A stretch of DNA of 64,000 nt from Nymphaea colorata (taxonomy: Eukaryota; Streptophyta; Magnoliopsida; Nymphaeales; Nymphaeaceae): positions 16,304,370 to 16,368,369 of the forward strand of contig NC_045140.1 of assembly GCF_008831285.2 (NCBI RefSeq), in the 5' to 3' direction. The notes under the pieces are model-generated. The model ran no database searches. It was given only the letters and a program-made list of their open reading frames with translations, and was not told where the DNA came from. Position 1 is the stretch's first letter. Each line of letters starts with the position of its first letter. Made by a program: the position numbers and the translations under genes. Positions 12,480 to 24,520 of this stretch are shown here, piece after piece.

Positions 12480-12537
12480 TTACGTTCAATTGGGGGAAGG
12501 AGTGGGGGGAGATGGGCTTGGATGCGGACTCGAGCTT

Positions 12538-12545
12538 TATTTATA
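12538..12545 (-). promoter_or_regulatory. TATA box of the AAA ATPase gene
   Basis: TATAAATA on the minus strand about 190 bp before the ATG. With transcription expected about 30 bp downstream, this leaves a leader of roughly 160 nt that includes the CT repeat. Confidence 0.6.
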
Positions 12546-12559
12546 GCGCACGTAGCGAA

Positions 12560-13164
12560 GAGAAACCAGACAAACGTGAGGTTCATGCTTTTTTTCTTTT
12601 TACCCCTTCACCAAATCTTTAATGTATTTTTTTTTTCATCCGATTGGTGAGAATAAGTTGTCAGTCGCCCTTTTCTATATGATATCGCTCTGTCATATAT
12701 TCAGTGTTATTTTTGTTTGATTGATTGTCCTAGATACACTTAAAATAGTTTTTCCTTAATTATCATGACTTTATGGTAAAGAACACAAAATACGAAATAT
12801 TGAGGACATACTATTCGAACACTTAATATATTTCTCCTCTGAACTTATTAATTATAACCACTGTGATGGATGTGCTCATATTTTTCTTATTTCTTCTTAT
12901 CAACTTCCATTTTTTATTTTTTTCTCATTAAACTTTCACAAAAAGTTCTGCTGTTAAGCGTTTAATGAAAATATAGACAATAGAATGTCAATATTGTTAG
13001 AAAGTGTGTTGTGTATATATATATATATATATATATATTATTAAAATGCTCGCTACGGTAGAAAAAAGTAAAAATAAAAAGTTTAAAAATATATCCGTGT
13101 AACAACTCTTCGCAGAGATACTCATTTGTAAGATTCAGGCGCTCAGTTAAAGGAAAACATAAAT
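12560..13164. other. AT-rich intergenic DNA with a (TA)n run
   Basis: No gene seen. A (TA)n microsatellite of about 12 repeats lies at 13014-13038; several poly-T and poly-A tracts surround it. Confidence 0.6.
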
Positions 13165-13357
13165 TTTGAAAGTAGGTGGAGAAATTGTTGTTGTTCAGGA
13201 AGCTCAGCTAGTGGGCACGCGAAGTACTTGAAGGCGGACAAGTTTTTGTTGTTCTGGAAGATGAGCTAGTGGGCGTCTGAAAATATTTTTCAAGGAAGGT
13301 GGACAATTTTTTGTTGTTCAGGAAGTTCATCTGGTGCGCACCTAAAAAAACGTTCTC
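13165..13357. repeat. three-copy tandem repeat of ~62 bp
   Basis: Three diverged head-to-tail units (about 13165-13227, 13228-13288, 13289-13357). Each has an AGG(T/C)GGA element, a TTGTTGTTC(A/T)GGAAG core and an (A/C)T(A/C)(A/T)(G/C)(T/C)(T/A)AGTGGGC-like element, in the same order. The third copy is the most diverged. No open reading frame runs through all three. Confidence 0.7.
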
Positions 13358-16300
13358 CGACGGGAAAGAAAGGAATGAGATGGATATCTCTTTTTTGGCT
13401 GTGACGGAATATTTATCTGTCCCGTGAAAGAACAGGTGTCCAGTCATGAGAAAACAAGAAAGTTTTCCTCTCCTTCCCTTGTGACCATTTCGGGGAAGTG
13501 AAAATCAGTGGTTGTTCAGTCGCCGTTTATGGCAACGTGTGAGCTTTAGTGGGATCTCAATAATTGCAATTTAGAGGCGGAAAAGAGAAAGAGAGTGTGT
13601 TTTCAAAACATTTCTCCAAAAAGAAAGTGAGAGAGAGGGTATATTTTATATTCCTCTTCGCAGAAAGAAGCTGCTTGGGGAACAGAGTGGAAATTTGCTT
13701 GCCGTGTAAGTTGGTTTAGGAGCTGAGTCTGATCTTAGGGAATGAAAGCGAGAGCATCAGGTTTGTTTGTTTGTTTATGTGTGCGCATGTTAAAACTCTG
13801 TAAACAAAAGGGTGTTCATTATAATAATACTGTAGGAGAGTCACTAGCGAGATTGAATGCGGGGAAGGGATCGGAATATATTCACACAAAAATTGTGCAT
13901 GTGGGTTTTTCAGGGAAACGTGAAACAATCGGACAGAATAAACCGGCAGAGAGGCGCCCCCTGCGCAGAAGCCACGCTCTTTTCAGTAAAAAGATAGAAA
14001 GGGGTCCCCTCTCTCGCTCCCTTCCCCCTTGTTTTGTGCAGGGTGTAGGTGGTGGTGCCCCCCAAGGCTGCTGCTCTCTCCCTCACTCACTTGGCTTGGA
14101 GTTTGTGCATCTCTGGCCCTTTCTTCACTAACAAAGAAAAAGTTCCCTTTTCGCATTGTTCTTGCGGACCACCGGTCGATTCAGCTGCATTAAACTGAGA
14201 TAACTTGGTAATCATCAACTTCATCATAATATTCCACCTACTTGTAGGTGAATCTTTTGAGGCTTTCCCTTCTCCGCTTTTCACGATCCCTTGGCACATA
14301 CGCTTGGATGTCATCCAAAACCACGATCAAGTTCCTCAACTCCCAGGTTCCCATTCTTTTCTTCCTCGTGTTCCCGATTTGCGGAAAGTGATCTCCATCT
14401 TCTTGTCTCGTCCTTTTGTGTCATCTTTCAGGTGAGAATGGTACTTCACGTGAGGCCCCACTTGTGGACTTTTATTAAAGTAGTTTGGCCATTGCTAACG
14501 CCCTGTCGCCTCTTGTTCTGATGATGCTTCGTTTTGATGATATTGTTGTGATCACTTATTTCTGCGTACTGTCAAGTTAAGGATTGAGCACGACTGAAGA
14601 GTCTTGGGGCCCCTAGACTCGCCATCTTCAATTCTTAAGTTAAACATATCTCCAGCAATCCAAGATCCTGTTACTGATTGTAGGTTTTTGCCGACAACCA
14701 AATTGAGAATTGAGACTGCCCCCAAATAGGACCGTGGAGAACTTGAAACTTCAACACCATACACACCAAGCTCCTGGGAATTCGAGGGCGATGATTCCCT
14801 CGATCACATGTTGGGAAAATTTTTCCTGGTTCTGGAGCTACTGCATTTCCTTCAAATCCCCTCCCTCCCTCTGCGAGTACAGCCTGTTTTCCGGAGGCCC
14901 GAAAACGGGCATGAAACCGGACACGTACTCTCCCGTCTCTTAAAAGCTGCCGAAGCGGACGATTTTTTGCGTGGAACCCCAGCACAAGCATTCATGAATT
15001 TGTTGTGATGGGGCTTGTGCAGAGAAAATTGTCTCACTCAATCAGAAACAACTTGATTATGCCATCAAAGAGGTGCATTCTTAATTATTTTTCTTGCCAG
15101 GCTACTTTTGATCTGATTGATGGTGGTCGCCTGCTTCACTGCAGCCTTAAAACGCTAAAGAAAAAGAGACAGCACGAAGTTCTTTGGAGGAAAAATTTTA
15201 AAAACGAGATGGAGATTTCTTCCCCTGCCCCTGACCCAAAATTTTAAAAACCAGAGCTCAAATCCTTCTTGGACCAAATGCCTGACTCCCTCATGATTGT
15301 CCTCTTGCACAACCCCTGCGGTGCAAGTAAGGCTCAGCCTGCAAGCAACCCTCCATGGCCGTACGCGCAGGGAAGAGTCTCTTGGGGCTTTCTGCCTTTT
15401 GGTTAAAAATAGGAGCGGCTGGTGAAAAGGGCGTCTGGCAACAGATACGTCACCAGCTTGGCACCAGCTCCTAGAAATCCAGAGCACAGTGGATTCCGAG
15501 CATTTTCGTGACCTCTTCGATTTTTAATCACCCTATCAAATCGTTGCTTATATTAAATTGTTTAGATACAGTGACACTTGCCTGCAGATGACATCTCTCT
15601 GATACCAATTAATGATGAGAAGAATCCTGATTTAAATTTTGATTGCCATATTCCAAGATGCAGCTAGCAACTCCGCCAATGTTTTGAACTTCGAACTTTG
15701 AACTTTGTTGGGTGGTTGCTAACTCGGGCCTCAAAGATGACCAGGGAAACTGCAATATGGATAGTGTGCTTGTTGGGGAAGCAAATAAGTTCGTCTTTCA
15801 GCTTCGTTGTCGACAGGACATGACATCTTCATCAGCAGATTTTGAATCCCTCCCAAGAAAATGTAGTTTTGCAGGTGCAGGTCGCATGATTTGGTACCTG
15901 ACATGAGCTTCGTGTTGTTAAAATAAGAATGCATCCTCTGATTCAAAAGAACTCATGATGGCAAATTCAATTTGCTGATTCCAATTAGATTCACCCCCAT
16001 TTTATAAACAGGCCATCTGACTGTTCATTATATTAGGGTTAGTGCATGATAATCCAGCAACTGGGCAAAAGCCAAAGTCAATTATTTTAAGGTAAGAATG
16101 AACCTAAATCCTTCGCTAACATGAAATGCGGCATTAAAGAGTAAAACTAGAGAGTTATTTTTGTCACCATAAGAGGTTAAAACAATGTTGTTGGCAAATT
16201 TTTTTCATTTAAGAGCTTTCTGGCCTAGTTTAGAACATGTCAATATATTTTTGAACTGTTTGACGCCATCTAACGCTTGTGGATAACCTTCAAGTAAAAC

Positions 16301-19300
16301 AAGATAATTTCTGTGTTTATTAAAAAAAAACTCCGTGATTTTCTCAAATATATACTAAGAAGTACGGCTGCTCTGATGTTGAAGGCCTCAAATCTCCTGT
16401 ACTATCGTCTAGGACGATCAAACTACATGCGCTTCATCCGATGCATCAAAAATTCCAACGCCAACAAAAAGTGAGATGAACTTGGAGCCTATGAGCTTGG
16501 TCACGTCCAATCGCGTCCAAACAAGAAAGGACTTAAAGAGCAATACTTTTTCCTTCTTTTACCATTTCAATAACCACTTTTCCCCCTAATTTAATCCATG
16601 GTCTATAATGAAGAACTTTTCTGACTGAAGCTTTGTGGGGCCAGTAGATCCATCTTTACATTCTGCTCATGCCTTCAGAGCATTAAAATCAACTGCAAAA
16701 TTGCATCTTTCAGTATCATGGACCATCTTGATCCAGCTTTATTACATGCCTTTTCTAGCAAAAGGAAGAGCCACTAGTTTAGAATATTTTTTGAGAGGAC
16801 GTCCAAACTTGAAAGAGAAAGTGTTTGATAAACAAAATTTTCCAAATGAACGGATTAGAGAAGCTTTTGCAACAAAAGAAAATGCAATCCAACTGGATCT
16901 TAGTCAGCTTCTATGTATAAACTGGGAAAACCCTACTTTTGATGGCAGTAGACCAGTCTTGGAAACACTGAAAGCGGCTGCCTCTCTCATCTCTCCTTCT
17001 CATCGTGGCCAACACCTCCATTACATGGCTCAATTCAGGTCTACTTCACTGAACCATAGTAGCCTACCAGTAGCAGATTCCTAATATATGAGCAGCTGTG
17101 TTGGAAACTGAGGAAAAGGGCAACTCACCTCTTCTTTTCATCATTGCCAATATTTGGGTGTCACGGAGGGCTGTGATCTTGACAATGACGCCACTTTTTC
17201 CAATTAAGCTACTTTTGGTCAAAAATATGGAAAATGTTACATAATTCTGCATGAAAGGAACATGTATGTGACAAGAAATAACAAGGCCAATTCTTCAATT
17301 TGGACGCTTTCCACGTACTCGATCAACCTACTTGAATTGTAGCCATCGTATATAATAATGTTTGAGCATTCACGAAGGGGGCATCTTTTCTTTTCCTTTC
17401 TTTAAACTGCCAACCTCACTTTTCATCGTTGCACGACTCTCACCTACCAAGAAATGGGAAAGGTTATAACTATCCACACGCTCGTTTTCATGCCTTAATT
17501 AATGCAATCCATTCCCGCTAAGTGCACCCTTCTGGGTAGCTGACACGAATTTTGAAGAGCTTGGAAACTTAAACCCGCCATTAATTTCAGGTCAGAAGCT
17601 TGCATTGAACCCATCGCTCCAGGATCTCTTTATCTTGAGACCTGAACAATTCCGTGGAACTTTTGTTGGAAACAGTCTTCTGATGAAATTTTCGTAGGAT
17701 TTTAATATGGTGGGATTGTCTGTTTGTTTAGGATGATAGGAAGTCATCTGTGACTCCACGGTCACTGAAAAAGGGAACCTGCTCCGTTTTTTCCGCAGAT
17801 GGATGCAAGTAAAGTTATTTTATTTTGCTCTAGCACGGCCCCTGACGTTCCTATGTACCTAACAGAAACTACAAGAACGGAACTCAAAGAGATTAGCACG
17901 TAAAAATTCATGTACTTAGCCGCTCCATGTGATCACAGAGGGCTTCGAGGCTTTGTCTACGTGTCTGTGCTTTCGTTACACCAGCTACCAACTTCTGTTC
18001 CAACCCAATTTCTCATGCATTTAGCTAGCCTCGTATTCCACCCATTTGCGCCCTAGGCTACAATATCCGGCCGGACTTTAAATTTGGGTGTCCTTAAAAA
18101 AGTATACAATATTGCGCTGCATCGTTTAAAGATAAGATGATAAGGACAAGGTGTTGGCCATTTGATTTCATTGTCTCTATAGAATCCAGACAGTTTACAT
18201 CGCAATACTAATCCTTACTCTTGCATTCACTGAAATTTGTGTTGGTAGGTCGGATTCTGGCGATCCGAACATCAATCCTCGGCGAGTGGACAAAGTCGAA
18301 ACAATACGTCCCACCCTACTTTAATTGAGACGGGACACAATCTTGGAGATGATAATGAGGACCAATCACGAAGTGATCTGCACCACAATCCCTCTTGCAT
18401 TTTACACCTAACAGTTTGTTTCACTTTGAAAATGCACTTCCCCTCAAGAAAGTCGCTCGTCAGGCATTTCGCTTGACCGTGCCATCCAATGACCGTATCG
18501 GTGATTGGAATACCCCCATAGTTTATATATATAACTCTAAAAATGTAATTGAAGTTAAGGGACAACAAATTTGGTCTATCCGACCTTTTTGATCGGGCGG
18601 CCTAGATTCTCAACTGTTTTCTTTTACTTGTTTTTGGAATTGTGCAAGTGGTGTGGGAGGATTCATTCCCCTCCCACCATCAGACGGCAGCACACTTGCC
18701 GTTGGCCAGCGCCACTCAACAGTTCAAGACAAGTTGCTAACAGTAGGTTAGTTTGTACGAAGAAAAGATCCGAAATAACGAGATCAGAACACCGTAGTTC
18801 CAAAGTGAAGAACAAGTTGCTACAACTTTACTAATGATTTGATGACAAAAATTGACGAATGTTAACAGAAGTTGAATGTTAATGTGGTCATCTAAATCAA
18901 ATTGAACCATACCAACTTTGAAGGGAGCTAGCGTCTCTCTACCGTGAGAAGAATACATGTTCAACACCTTTGTTTCTGATGTATTTTAACTGATACTTAG
19001 TCTCCTTATCCCTTTACCTTGTGAAGTTAGCGTGAATGGTTAGCATTGTGAGGCCAATTTGAGGCAACTTAACAGTCATAACTTGTTCCTTCGGCGCCGC
19101 TAACAGTAATGACTCGCTTTCTTACCTTGTCCAAAAAATTTTTTCATTTTTCTTTTCTAAATTTTGCAACTCCTGTAATCCTAGCTGTGAGAGGCCAGGA
19201 TCAACTTTGGCAGCATGAATCCCCCCTAACGGTTCTCACCAAGATCCACACTCTGCCTCATGGAAATTTGTCTCCTACCGTACTCCGCTCTTCTTATTTA

Positions 19301-19914
19301 TGAAGACCCTCGTCTTCGCTCCCGTCGACGCTCAGACCATCCTTTTACTCCTTTATCCTTTTACTCCTTTCTTGCCTCAGTGAGACTTCTCATATTTATA
19401 TATTCTCTGATCTTTCTGGATGACAATACAGACAACACCACTTGAAAGAACAAAAACTCTTAATTATTGCCTGTAGATGTAGGCAGGCTTGGCGTATAAG
19501 CACGTCACATTATACGTTGTGCATTTTATAGAATGGTTTTGTAAGCGCGCGCCTTGATCTGTAATAGGTAAAGGCAAAAACAGATTTCGAAAGTTGAATT
19601 TTGTGTGCCTGGAAGGTGAAAGCATTTTCAACAAACTTTACATCTCCACTAACAATTATCTAGTGTGATTCCAAGTCATATACTTTATATATATGTACAT
19701 TTTGGTACGGACGACCCACGAATATACATTTTTTTTGCCCGTTGATTAAGCTCAGATTCGGGTCCAGTAACAGTTGGCGTAACATAAGCAAGCAAACACA
19801 ATGAGAAGTGAGAACCTTCTGGTTTTATGCGAAGTAACATCTCAAAGGGAGCTTTTTCCTTTTAAAAGAGGTGTTGGTGTCCTATGAATGAGGTAAACAA
19901 AAGTTTGAATACAC
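13358..19914. other. long gene-poor stretch
   Basis: No recognisable gene. The longest plus-strand frame is 16635-17084 (149 codons, ending SLPVADS); its 5' end does not begin with ATG and no domain is recognised. Several 70-130-codon frames between 13.7 and 15.5 kb lie antisense to each other and show no protein signature. The region has mixed composition and may hold decayed insertions that I cannot classify. Confidence 0.4.
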
Positions 19915-20630
19915 TCAACCCGGAATGTCAATGGTAAGTTTGCTTGAAATCTCGAAGAATATGATACAACAAGATTGTGTTGGTGTTTTCTTTCGACAAC
20001 ACCATTCCACGGTAGTGTATAAATACAGCTCGGTTCATGAATGACACAAGAAGAGAACGAGAGAATGGAGAATTCCTTGTGCCATTGTCACACTTGATCT
20101 TTAAGCCGTTTGTTTTACGTTGGGTACTTACGAATTTGAAGAAATGTTGAAGCAACGAGTTGGTTTCATAGTGATATTTGATGAGAAAAATATCCATACC
20201 GCTGGAATGTAATCATCTTTGGTACTTAGAAAGTAATGTGCTCCTATCATAGATGATTCCGAGTATGGTCCCCAGAAATCGAGTTGACCCTTCTTGTTCT
20301 ACACATTAATTTTTCTCTGTTTACATTCAAAACATAAAAGTGGAATGAAATTGACTGTAATGTTTGTTTTATATCTAAGCAAACTAGCCTAATCTTCTAC
20401 AGCAGTCATCATGGCTGAAACAAACCGAGGTGAGAACACTGGGTTGAACTGTGGTGTTCTTCTAATTTCTGTAGTAATGTACATCATTTTTCATATTACC
20501 TGAGTCAATTTCCGTCTTGGTATCCAGGTCCAGCACAATTCGAAGCAGTAACAAGTTGATTAACAAATATCGTATTGAACTTAAATTCGGATATGCAGTA
20601 AATGTCTTTGATGATCAGAAAGTTTGACAC
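19915..20630 (-). mobile_element. Ty1/copia-type LTR retrotransposon fragment (fossil)
   Basis: On the minus strand two blocks lie in the order expected for a copia polyprotein. The first, about 20510-20630, resembles the region between protease and integrase (YCISEFKFN...VNQL). The second, about 19915-20300, resembles the start and core of the integrase (LDFWGPY, GAHYFL, a central CDNGT). It is broken, with several breaks, and lacks LTRs, reverse transcriptase and RNase H in this window. It looks old. Confidence 0.7.
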
Positions 20631-21289
20631 ACAAGAAGAGAAGGAGAGAATGGAGCTTCGAAGCAGCAAGAAAAACTCAACTTGCCTCGATGCCAAATGT
20701 TCATGGACAAACAGGACAAAGAGTTGACAGAGCAGAGTGTCAAACAGTGCAGCGCAGATGAGACTGAGCAATGGAGATGAAAGAGCGAAACATACTGAGA
20801 TTATCTGTATTGTACAGCAGACAAATATGGAGTAATAAAGAAAATATTAACCCTTAGTTACATGAATTGCCGTTTACAAATTAATGATATTGCTTTAATA
20901 AGCCTAGTAATTTGAATAAAACAGTGATCAATTGGTATCATCATAGATTGCTCTGCGTGCCAAGTTATCATAACTGAAGACCAACCCCGCCTTTGATTCA
21001 CCATTTTCCATATCCTTACAGCCGTGCCCTTAGTGATTGGAGGGAGTTTGAATGAAATTGAACAATTTCAGTGTGCAGACTTGCCTAAATCAACAAATTG
21101 TTTGCTTGCTTATACAATTTACTTGGCTAAAAACAAGCTGAGAACATAGTTTACTCAAAGACCCATGTTTATTACACGGGGATGACACATTCCCAATAGG
21201 AAAGTAAGTGACTCGGACTCTATTCCGTTTCATGATTTGCCAAATCTGTGGCCAGATCTCACTTAATCAGATCTCAAACTTAGATTTGG
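20631..21289. other. intergenic, nothing recognised
   Basis: AT-rich DNA next to the copia fossil. No gene or RNA was seen. Part of it may belong to the same decayed element, but I cannot show that. Confidence 0.4.
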
Positions 21290-21560
21290 GGGCGGCTTTT
21301 GGATCGACACCTTCCTCCAACCCAGTTTTGTCAAAACTAGGTTTTATGTGAACTAAGTTTTTTAATGAGATTTGGAAACTTTGGTTTTTTGTTTGGGTGG
21401 CACATGTAAAACCTGGTTTTCAAATAACCTAAAAGGGATCAGCTGTTTTATAAAACCAGATTTTGTCAAAACTGAGCTCCAGCTGGTTTTCTTCAAACCC
21501 AGTTTTGATGGCATCTAAACACTCCGAAAACCTGGTTTTAATGCCTTGATTTTTAGATTG
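21290..21560. repeat. palindrome-rich block with repeated AAAACCNGGTTTT-like motifs
   Basis: At least five partial or complete copies of a palindromic motif occur here (forms such as AAAACTAGGTTTT, AAAACCTGGTTTT and AAAACCAGATTTT), together with TTTTGTCAAAACT in two places and CCCAGTTTTG in two places. The dense inverted symmetry suggests a non-autonomous DNA transposon (MITE-like), though clear terminal inverted repeats and a target duplication could not be fixed. Confidence 0.45.
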
Positions 21561-21873
21561 AACTGGATATGAGAGAGTTACAATCAGGCCTTTTACAGGG
21601 AATTGGTTTGGATCTCTGGGATTCGGATAGGAAACTTGGACCTATTTGATACCAGATCCAGACTAAATAAATCGGTTTTCCAGTTCAACCTACTCTCCCC
21701 ATGATTTTTAAGTAAGTCTTATTCTTATCCAGCGCCAGGCAACGAACTTCACTTCAAAATTTTTGAAAAATAAATAGTTTTTTGGAAGCGAATCGCCGCG
21801 AAGATACGGGAAATATAAATGGACAACTTGAGCACCAAGAAAGGGTGCGCTCGCGAGGGAGAACCGCCTTCTT

Positions 21874-21886
21874 CCGGAACCTTCTA
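21874..21886 (+). promoter_or_regulatory. heat-shock element 1 of the HSP20 gene
   Basis: TTCCGGAACCTTC is a perfect three-unit nTTCnnGAAnnTTC heat-shock factor site, about 120 bp upstream of the TATA box of the small heat-shock protein gene. Confidence 0.85.
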
Positions 21887-21942
21887 AATGACGCTGGAGA
21901 TGGAAGAGGGGGGAGACGGGAGAGGTCTGGTTGGCCGTCTTC

Positions 21943-21955
21943 TTCTGGAACCTTC
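21943..21955 (+). promoter_or_regulatory. heat-shock element 2 of the HSP20 gene
   Basis: TTCTGGAACCTTC is a second perfect three-unit heat-shock element, 40 bp before the TATA box. The two sites lie in near-identical local sequence (both inside CTTCTTCYGGAACCTTCTA), which suggests local duplication of the promoter module. Further GAA and TTC half-sites follow at about 21967-21975. Confidence 0.88.
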
Positions 21956-21994
21956 TACATATATCCGGAAGTGGAATCTGCACATTACCTTCTC

Positions 21995-22003
21995 TATAAT
22001 AAA
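21995..22003 (+). promoter_or_regulatory. TATA box of the HSP20 gene
   Basis: TATAATAAA lies about 108 bp before the ATG at 22111 and about 40 bp after the second heat-shock element, the spacing typical of plant small heat-shock promoters. Confidence 0.65.
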
Positions 22004-22110
22004 GCCCCATTAGCTATCAGGTGCGGTACGACCGTAAGCCCAAGACCTGTGTAGCGCTTCTTTCTTCTTCGCCGTTCCAGGTTCCTTTGCGAAACCTTCT
22101 TCCACCAAGA

Positions 22111-23294
22111 ATGGCCGGAATGCTAGCACTCAAGAGGGGTGCCTCTCGTTTGAGCCTTCCTTCCATGACGAGGGTCCTCTCGGCCTCCACTTGTCGTGCT
22201 TTCAACACCTCTGCTCAGGTGCGTGAGCGTGAGTATGCGGAGGACGACCGCAACCTTGACTTTGATCGCAGGGAGAGGGCGGTCGACCAGCGTCGCGGTG
22301 ATGGCCCTAGCCTCTTTACCGGTAAGTTTCTCGGTTGTCTTTCTCGTTGAGGCATTTCGTCGAATAGTTTCATATGATATGCTGTCTGGACTCTTGGGAG
22401 ATTTTCTTGTAGTGCTTTTGGGGCTCTCTTGTGGGATCGCCGAACTAGGGTTGTCTTCGTCTTTTGCCTTTAGTTATCTTTACCTGGCATTGATCTCCCG
22501 TTCGTGGGGTTGCCTGTCCTTCCTTTATTTTCGTAATGCTTTTATTTATCTCTTTTGGTTCTTCTAGTTTGTGCTAAATCTCGCTTGGGTTCATCGTCTT
22601 TCGGTGGTGGAGTTCCGTTGGGTGTTTCGTTCATTCGTATTTTTCAGTCTATAAAACTTTTCATATAAAACAATTAGTCAGTCCGAATGTCATCGTCTGG
22701 TTTAATTCTTCTTGTCTCCCGTTGGCTCTTCTATTTAACTAGAGTTGTGTATATAAGACCCTTTAGAAGTATTTACCTTTTTGAGAAAGGCCCGTTTCTG
22801 TTCATGTATTCGCTTGAAATTGAATCAATAGTCTTTGAGGCATTTCATCAAATACTTGGTGAAACATGAATCTTGCAGACGTGTTCGATCCCCTCTTTCC
22901 ACAGAGGAGCCTGAGCCAGGTTCTCAACCTCATGGACCAATTCATAGACAACCCACTGCTCGCTGCCACGCGAGGAGCGACCGGCGGCGCGAGGCGAGGT
23001 TGGGACGTAAGGGAGGATGACGATGCCCTTCATCTGAGGATGGACATGCCGGGTCTTGGGAAGGAGCATGTGAAGGTGTACACGGAACAAAACACCCTCG
23101 TCATTCGTGGCGAAGCCGAGCCGGAGTCGGAGGGAGAACCGGGGAGGAAGTACAGCAGCCGGATCGACATCCCGGCGAATCTGTACAAACTTGATGGGAT
23201 CAAGGCGGAGATGAAGAATGGGGTGCTGAAAGTTAAGGTGCCCAGGGTAAAGGAAGAGGAGAGGCATGATGTCGTCCAAGTACAGATCGATTAA
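22111..23294 (+). CDS. mitochondrial small heat-shock protein (HSP20), two exons
   Basis: Exon 1 is 22111-22321 and exon 2 is 22879-23294; the 557-bp intron begins GTAAGT and ends TTGCAG. The join makes a GAC codon and reads SLFTDVFDPLFPQRSLSQV, a hallmark of plant mitochondrial HSP22/23.6-type proteins. The product is 208 residues, the usual length. Residues 1-35 form an Arg/Ser-rich presequence without acidic residues, followed by a charged linker. The alpha-crystallin domain (about 105-205) has WDVREDDDALHLRMDMPGLGKEH in its first strands and the GVLKVKVP strand near the end. The protein is an ATP-independent holdase that binds unfolding matrix proteins under heat or oxidative stress. Two perfect heat-shock elements and a TATA box lie upstream. 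The intron in this position is typical of the organelle class. Confidence 0.95.
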
Positions 23295-24477
23295 AGAGCT
23301 TGAGTGAGAGCAGGTCTCTGCTTCTTGTCATCAGGAAACGCCTTTGTTTTTCTTTCCTTGGTAGTTTTAGATGGTAGCTACGAATCCCGGGAGACATGTT
23401 TTGGGTTTTAAGAGGAAGATTTAGGAGACGCTTTTGAAGATGTAAATAAAAATGGAGGTGTGGTCTGGTCTTTGTAGTGTTGCTTTGTTTTGTTGAATCA
23501 TGAACGGAAAAGCAGCAGCATCCTCTTTCGCACTCGATCGCCATGATGGTCTCTTTCTCTACCCGCGCTATTTATTTGTGTGATGCTGTTGATGGGTCTG
23601 CGACTCCGCAACTCGCGCCGCAAGTGTGTGCATCTTCCGTAGCTATCATCCAGTTTACTAATGCGACAATGGACATTTGGTTTATTGAAACCTGCTCGCC
23701 GAACTCAAATTTATCAAGAAAATTCAGACAGTAGACGAGCTTCCACATTCCACTTCGTTAGGAGATCTCATATCAAACTCGAGTTTCGACCAATGACCGG
23801 TTTTTGAGGTTTGAAATATTTGTGAGAGACGCCCAAGTTTAGGTCAAATAACAAAAGCGCTCTCCCCTCTTCTGTTGGCGGTTTCAGCTTATTGACTGGT
23901 GGATCAGACCGGGGTTGATGCAATAAAACACTTTTTCCCCGTTCCTTCGGGCGACTTCCATTTCTTTGATGGGAAATGGGGTAATGTTTCTACTGATGCA
24001 TATATGAAAATGAACTCTCGAAATTTAAGGTTGCTGGAGCTACCACCATTGCCGCAAAGATATGAATGGCAGCATTTCCTCAGCGTGCTGCTGCCACTGG
24101 TCCGAGGCTTCCGACAACGGTTTGCAGAGGGAGAAGGGAGAGATGACTACTGATGATGAATGGTATGTCGACCACTTTCAGTATTAAGAGAAAAAAATGA
24201 ATCGATGACGATATAGGTGGTAGGGTGATCATTGGAGAGCAGACCTCAGGTGTGCTGTTGGGGCCAAAGCTAAGTTGCCACGGAGTCTTCACAGATTCAA
24301 CACGATTATTGCACGGATGAAAGTACGATTATCCATTGCCGATTGTGGAATAGTGCAGGCAAAAATATTGTTTTCTTTCCCACTCGAAGAAACTAACAGG
24401 TCACTCGAAGAAACTAACAGGTTTTGAGGTTTCAAATTTTAGCATAACACGCTTGAAACTATGAAACAGGAAAGTCC
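23295..24477. other. intergenic, 3' flank of HSP20 to the LINE insertion
   Basis: The first ~250 bp is probably the HSP20 3' UTR. No other gene was recognised. A perfect 21-bp direct duplication (24381-24401 and 24402-24422) lies just before the LINE. Confidence 0.5.
24381..24422. repeat. perfect 21-bp tandem duplication
   Basis: The unit starting CACTCGAAGAAACTAACAGG occurs twice with no mismatch and no spacer. The perfect identity points to a recent slippage or repair event. Confidence 0.9.
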
Positions 24478-24488
24478 AAAATGTGTAA

Positions 24489-24520
<32 letters not shown>

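Noticed and set aside
23233-23544. 103-codon minus-strand frame over the HSP20 3' end
   Set aside because: Antisense shadow of the HSP20 exon and UTR without family features.
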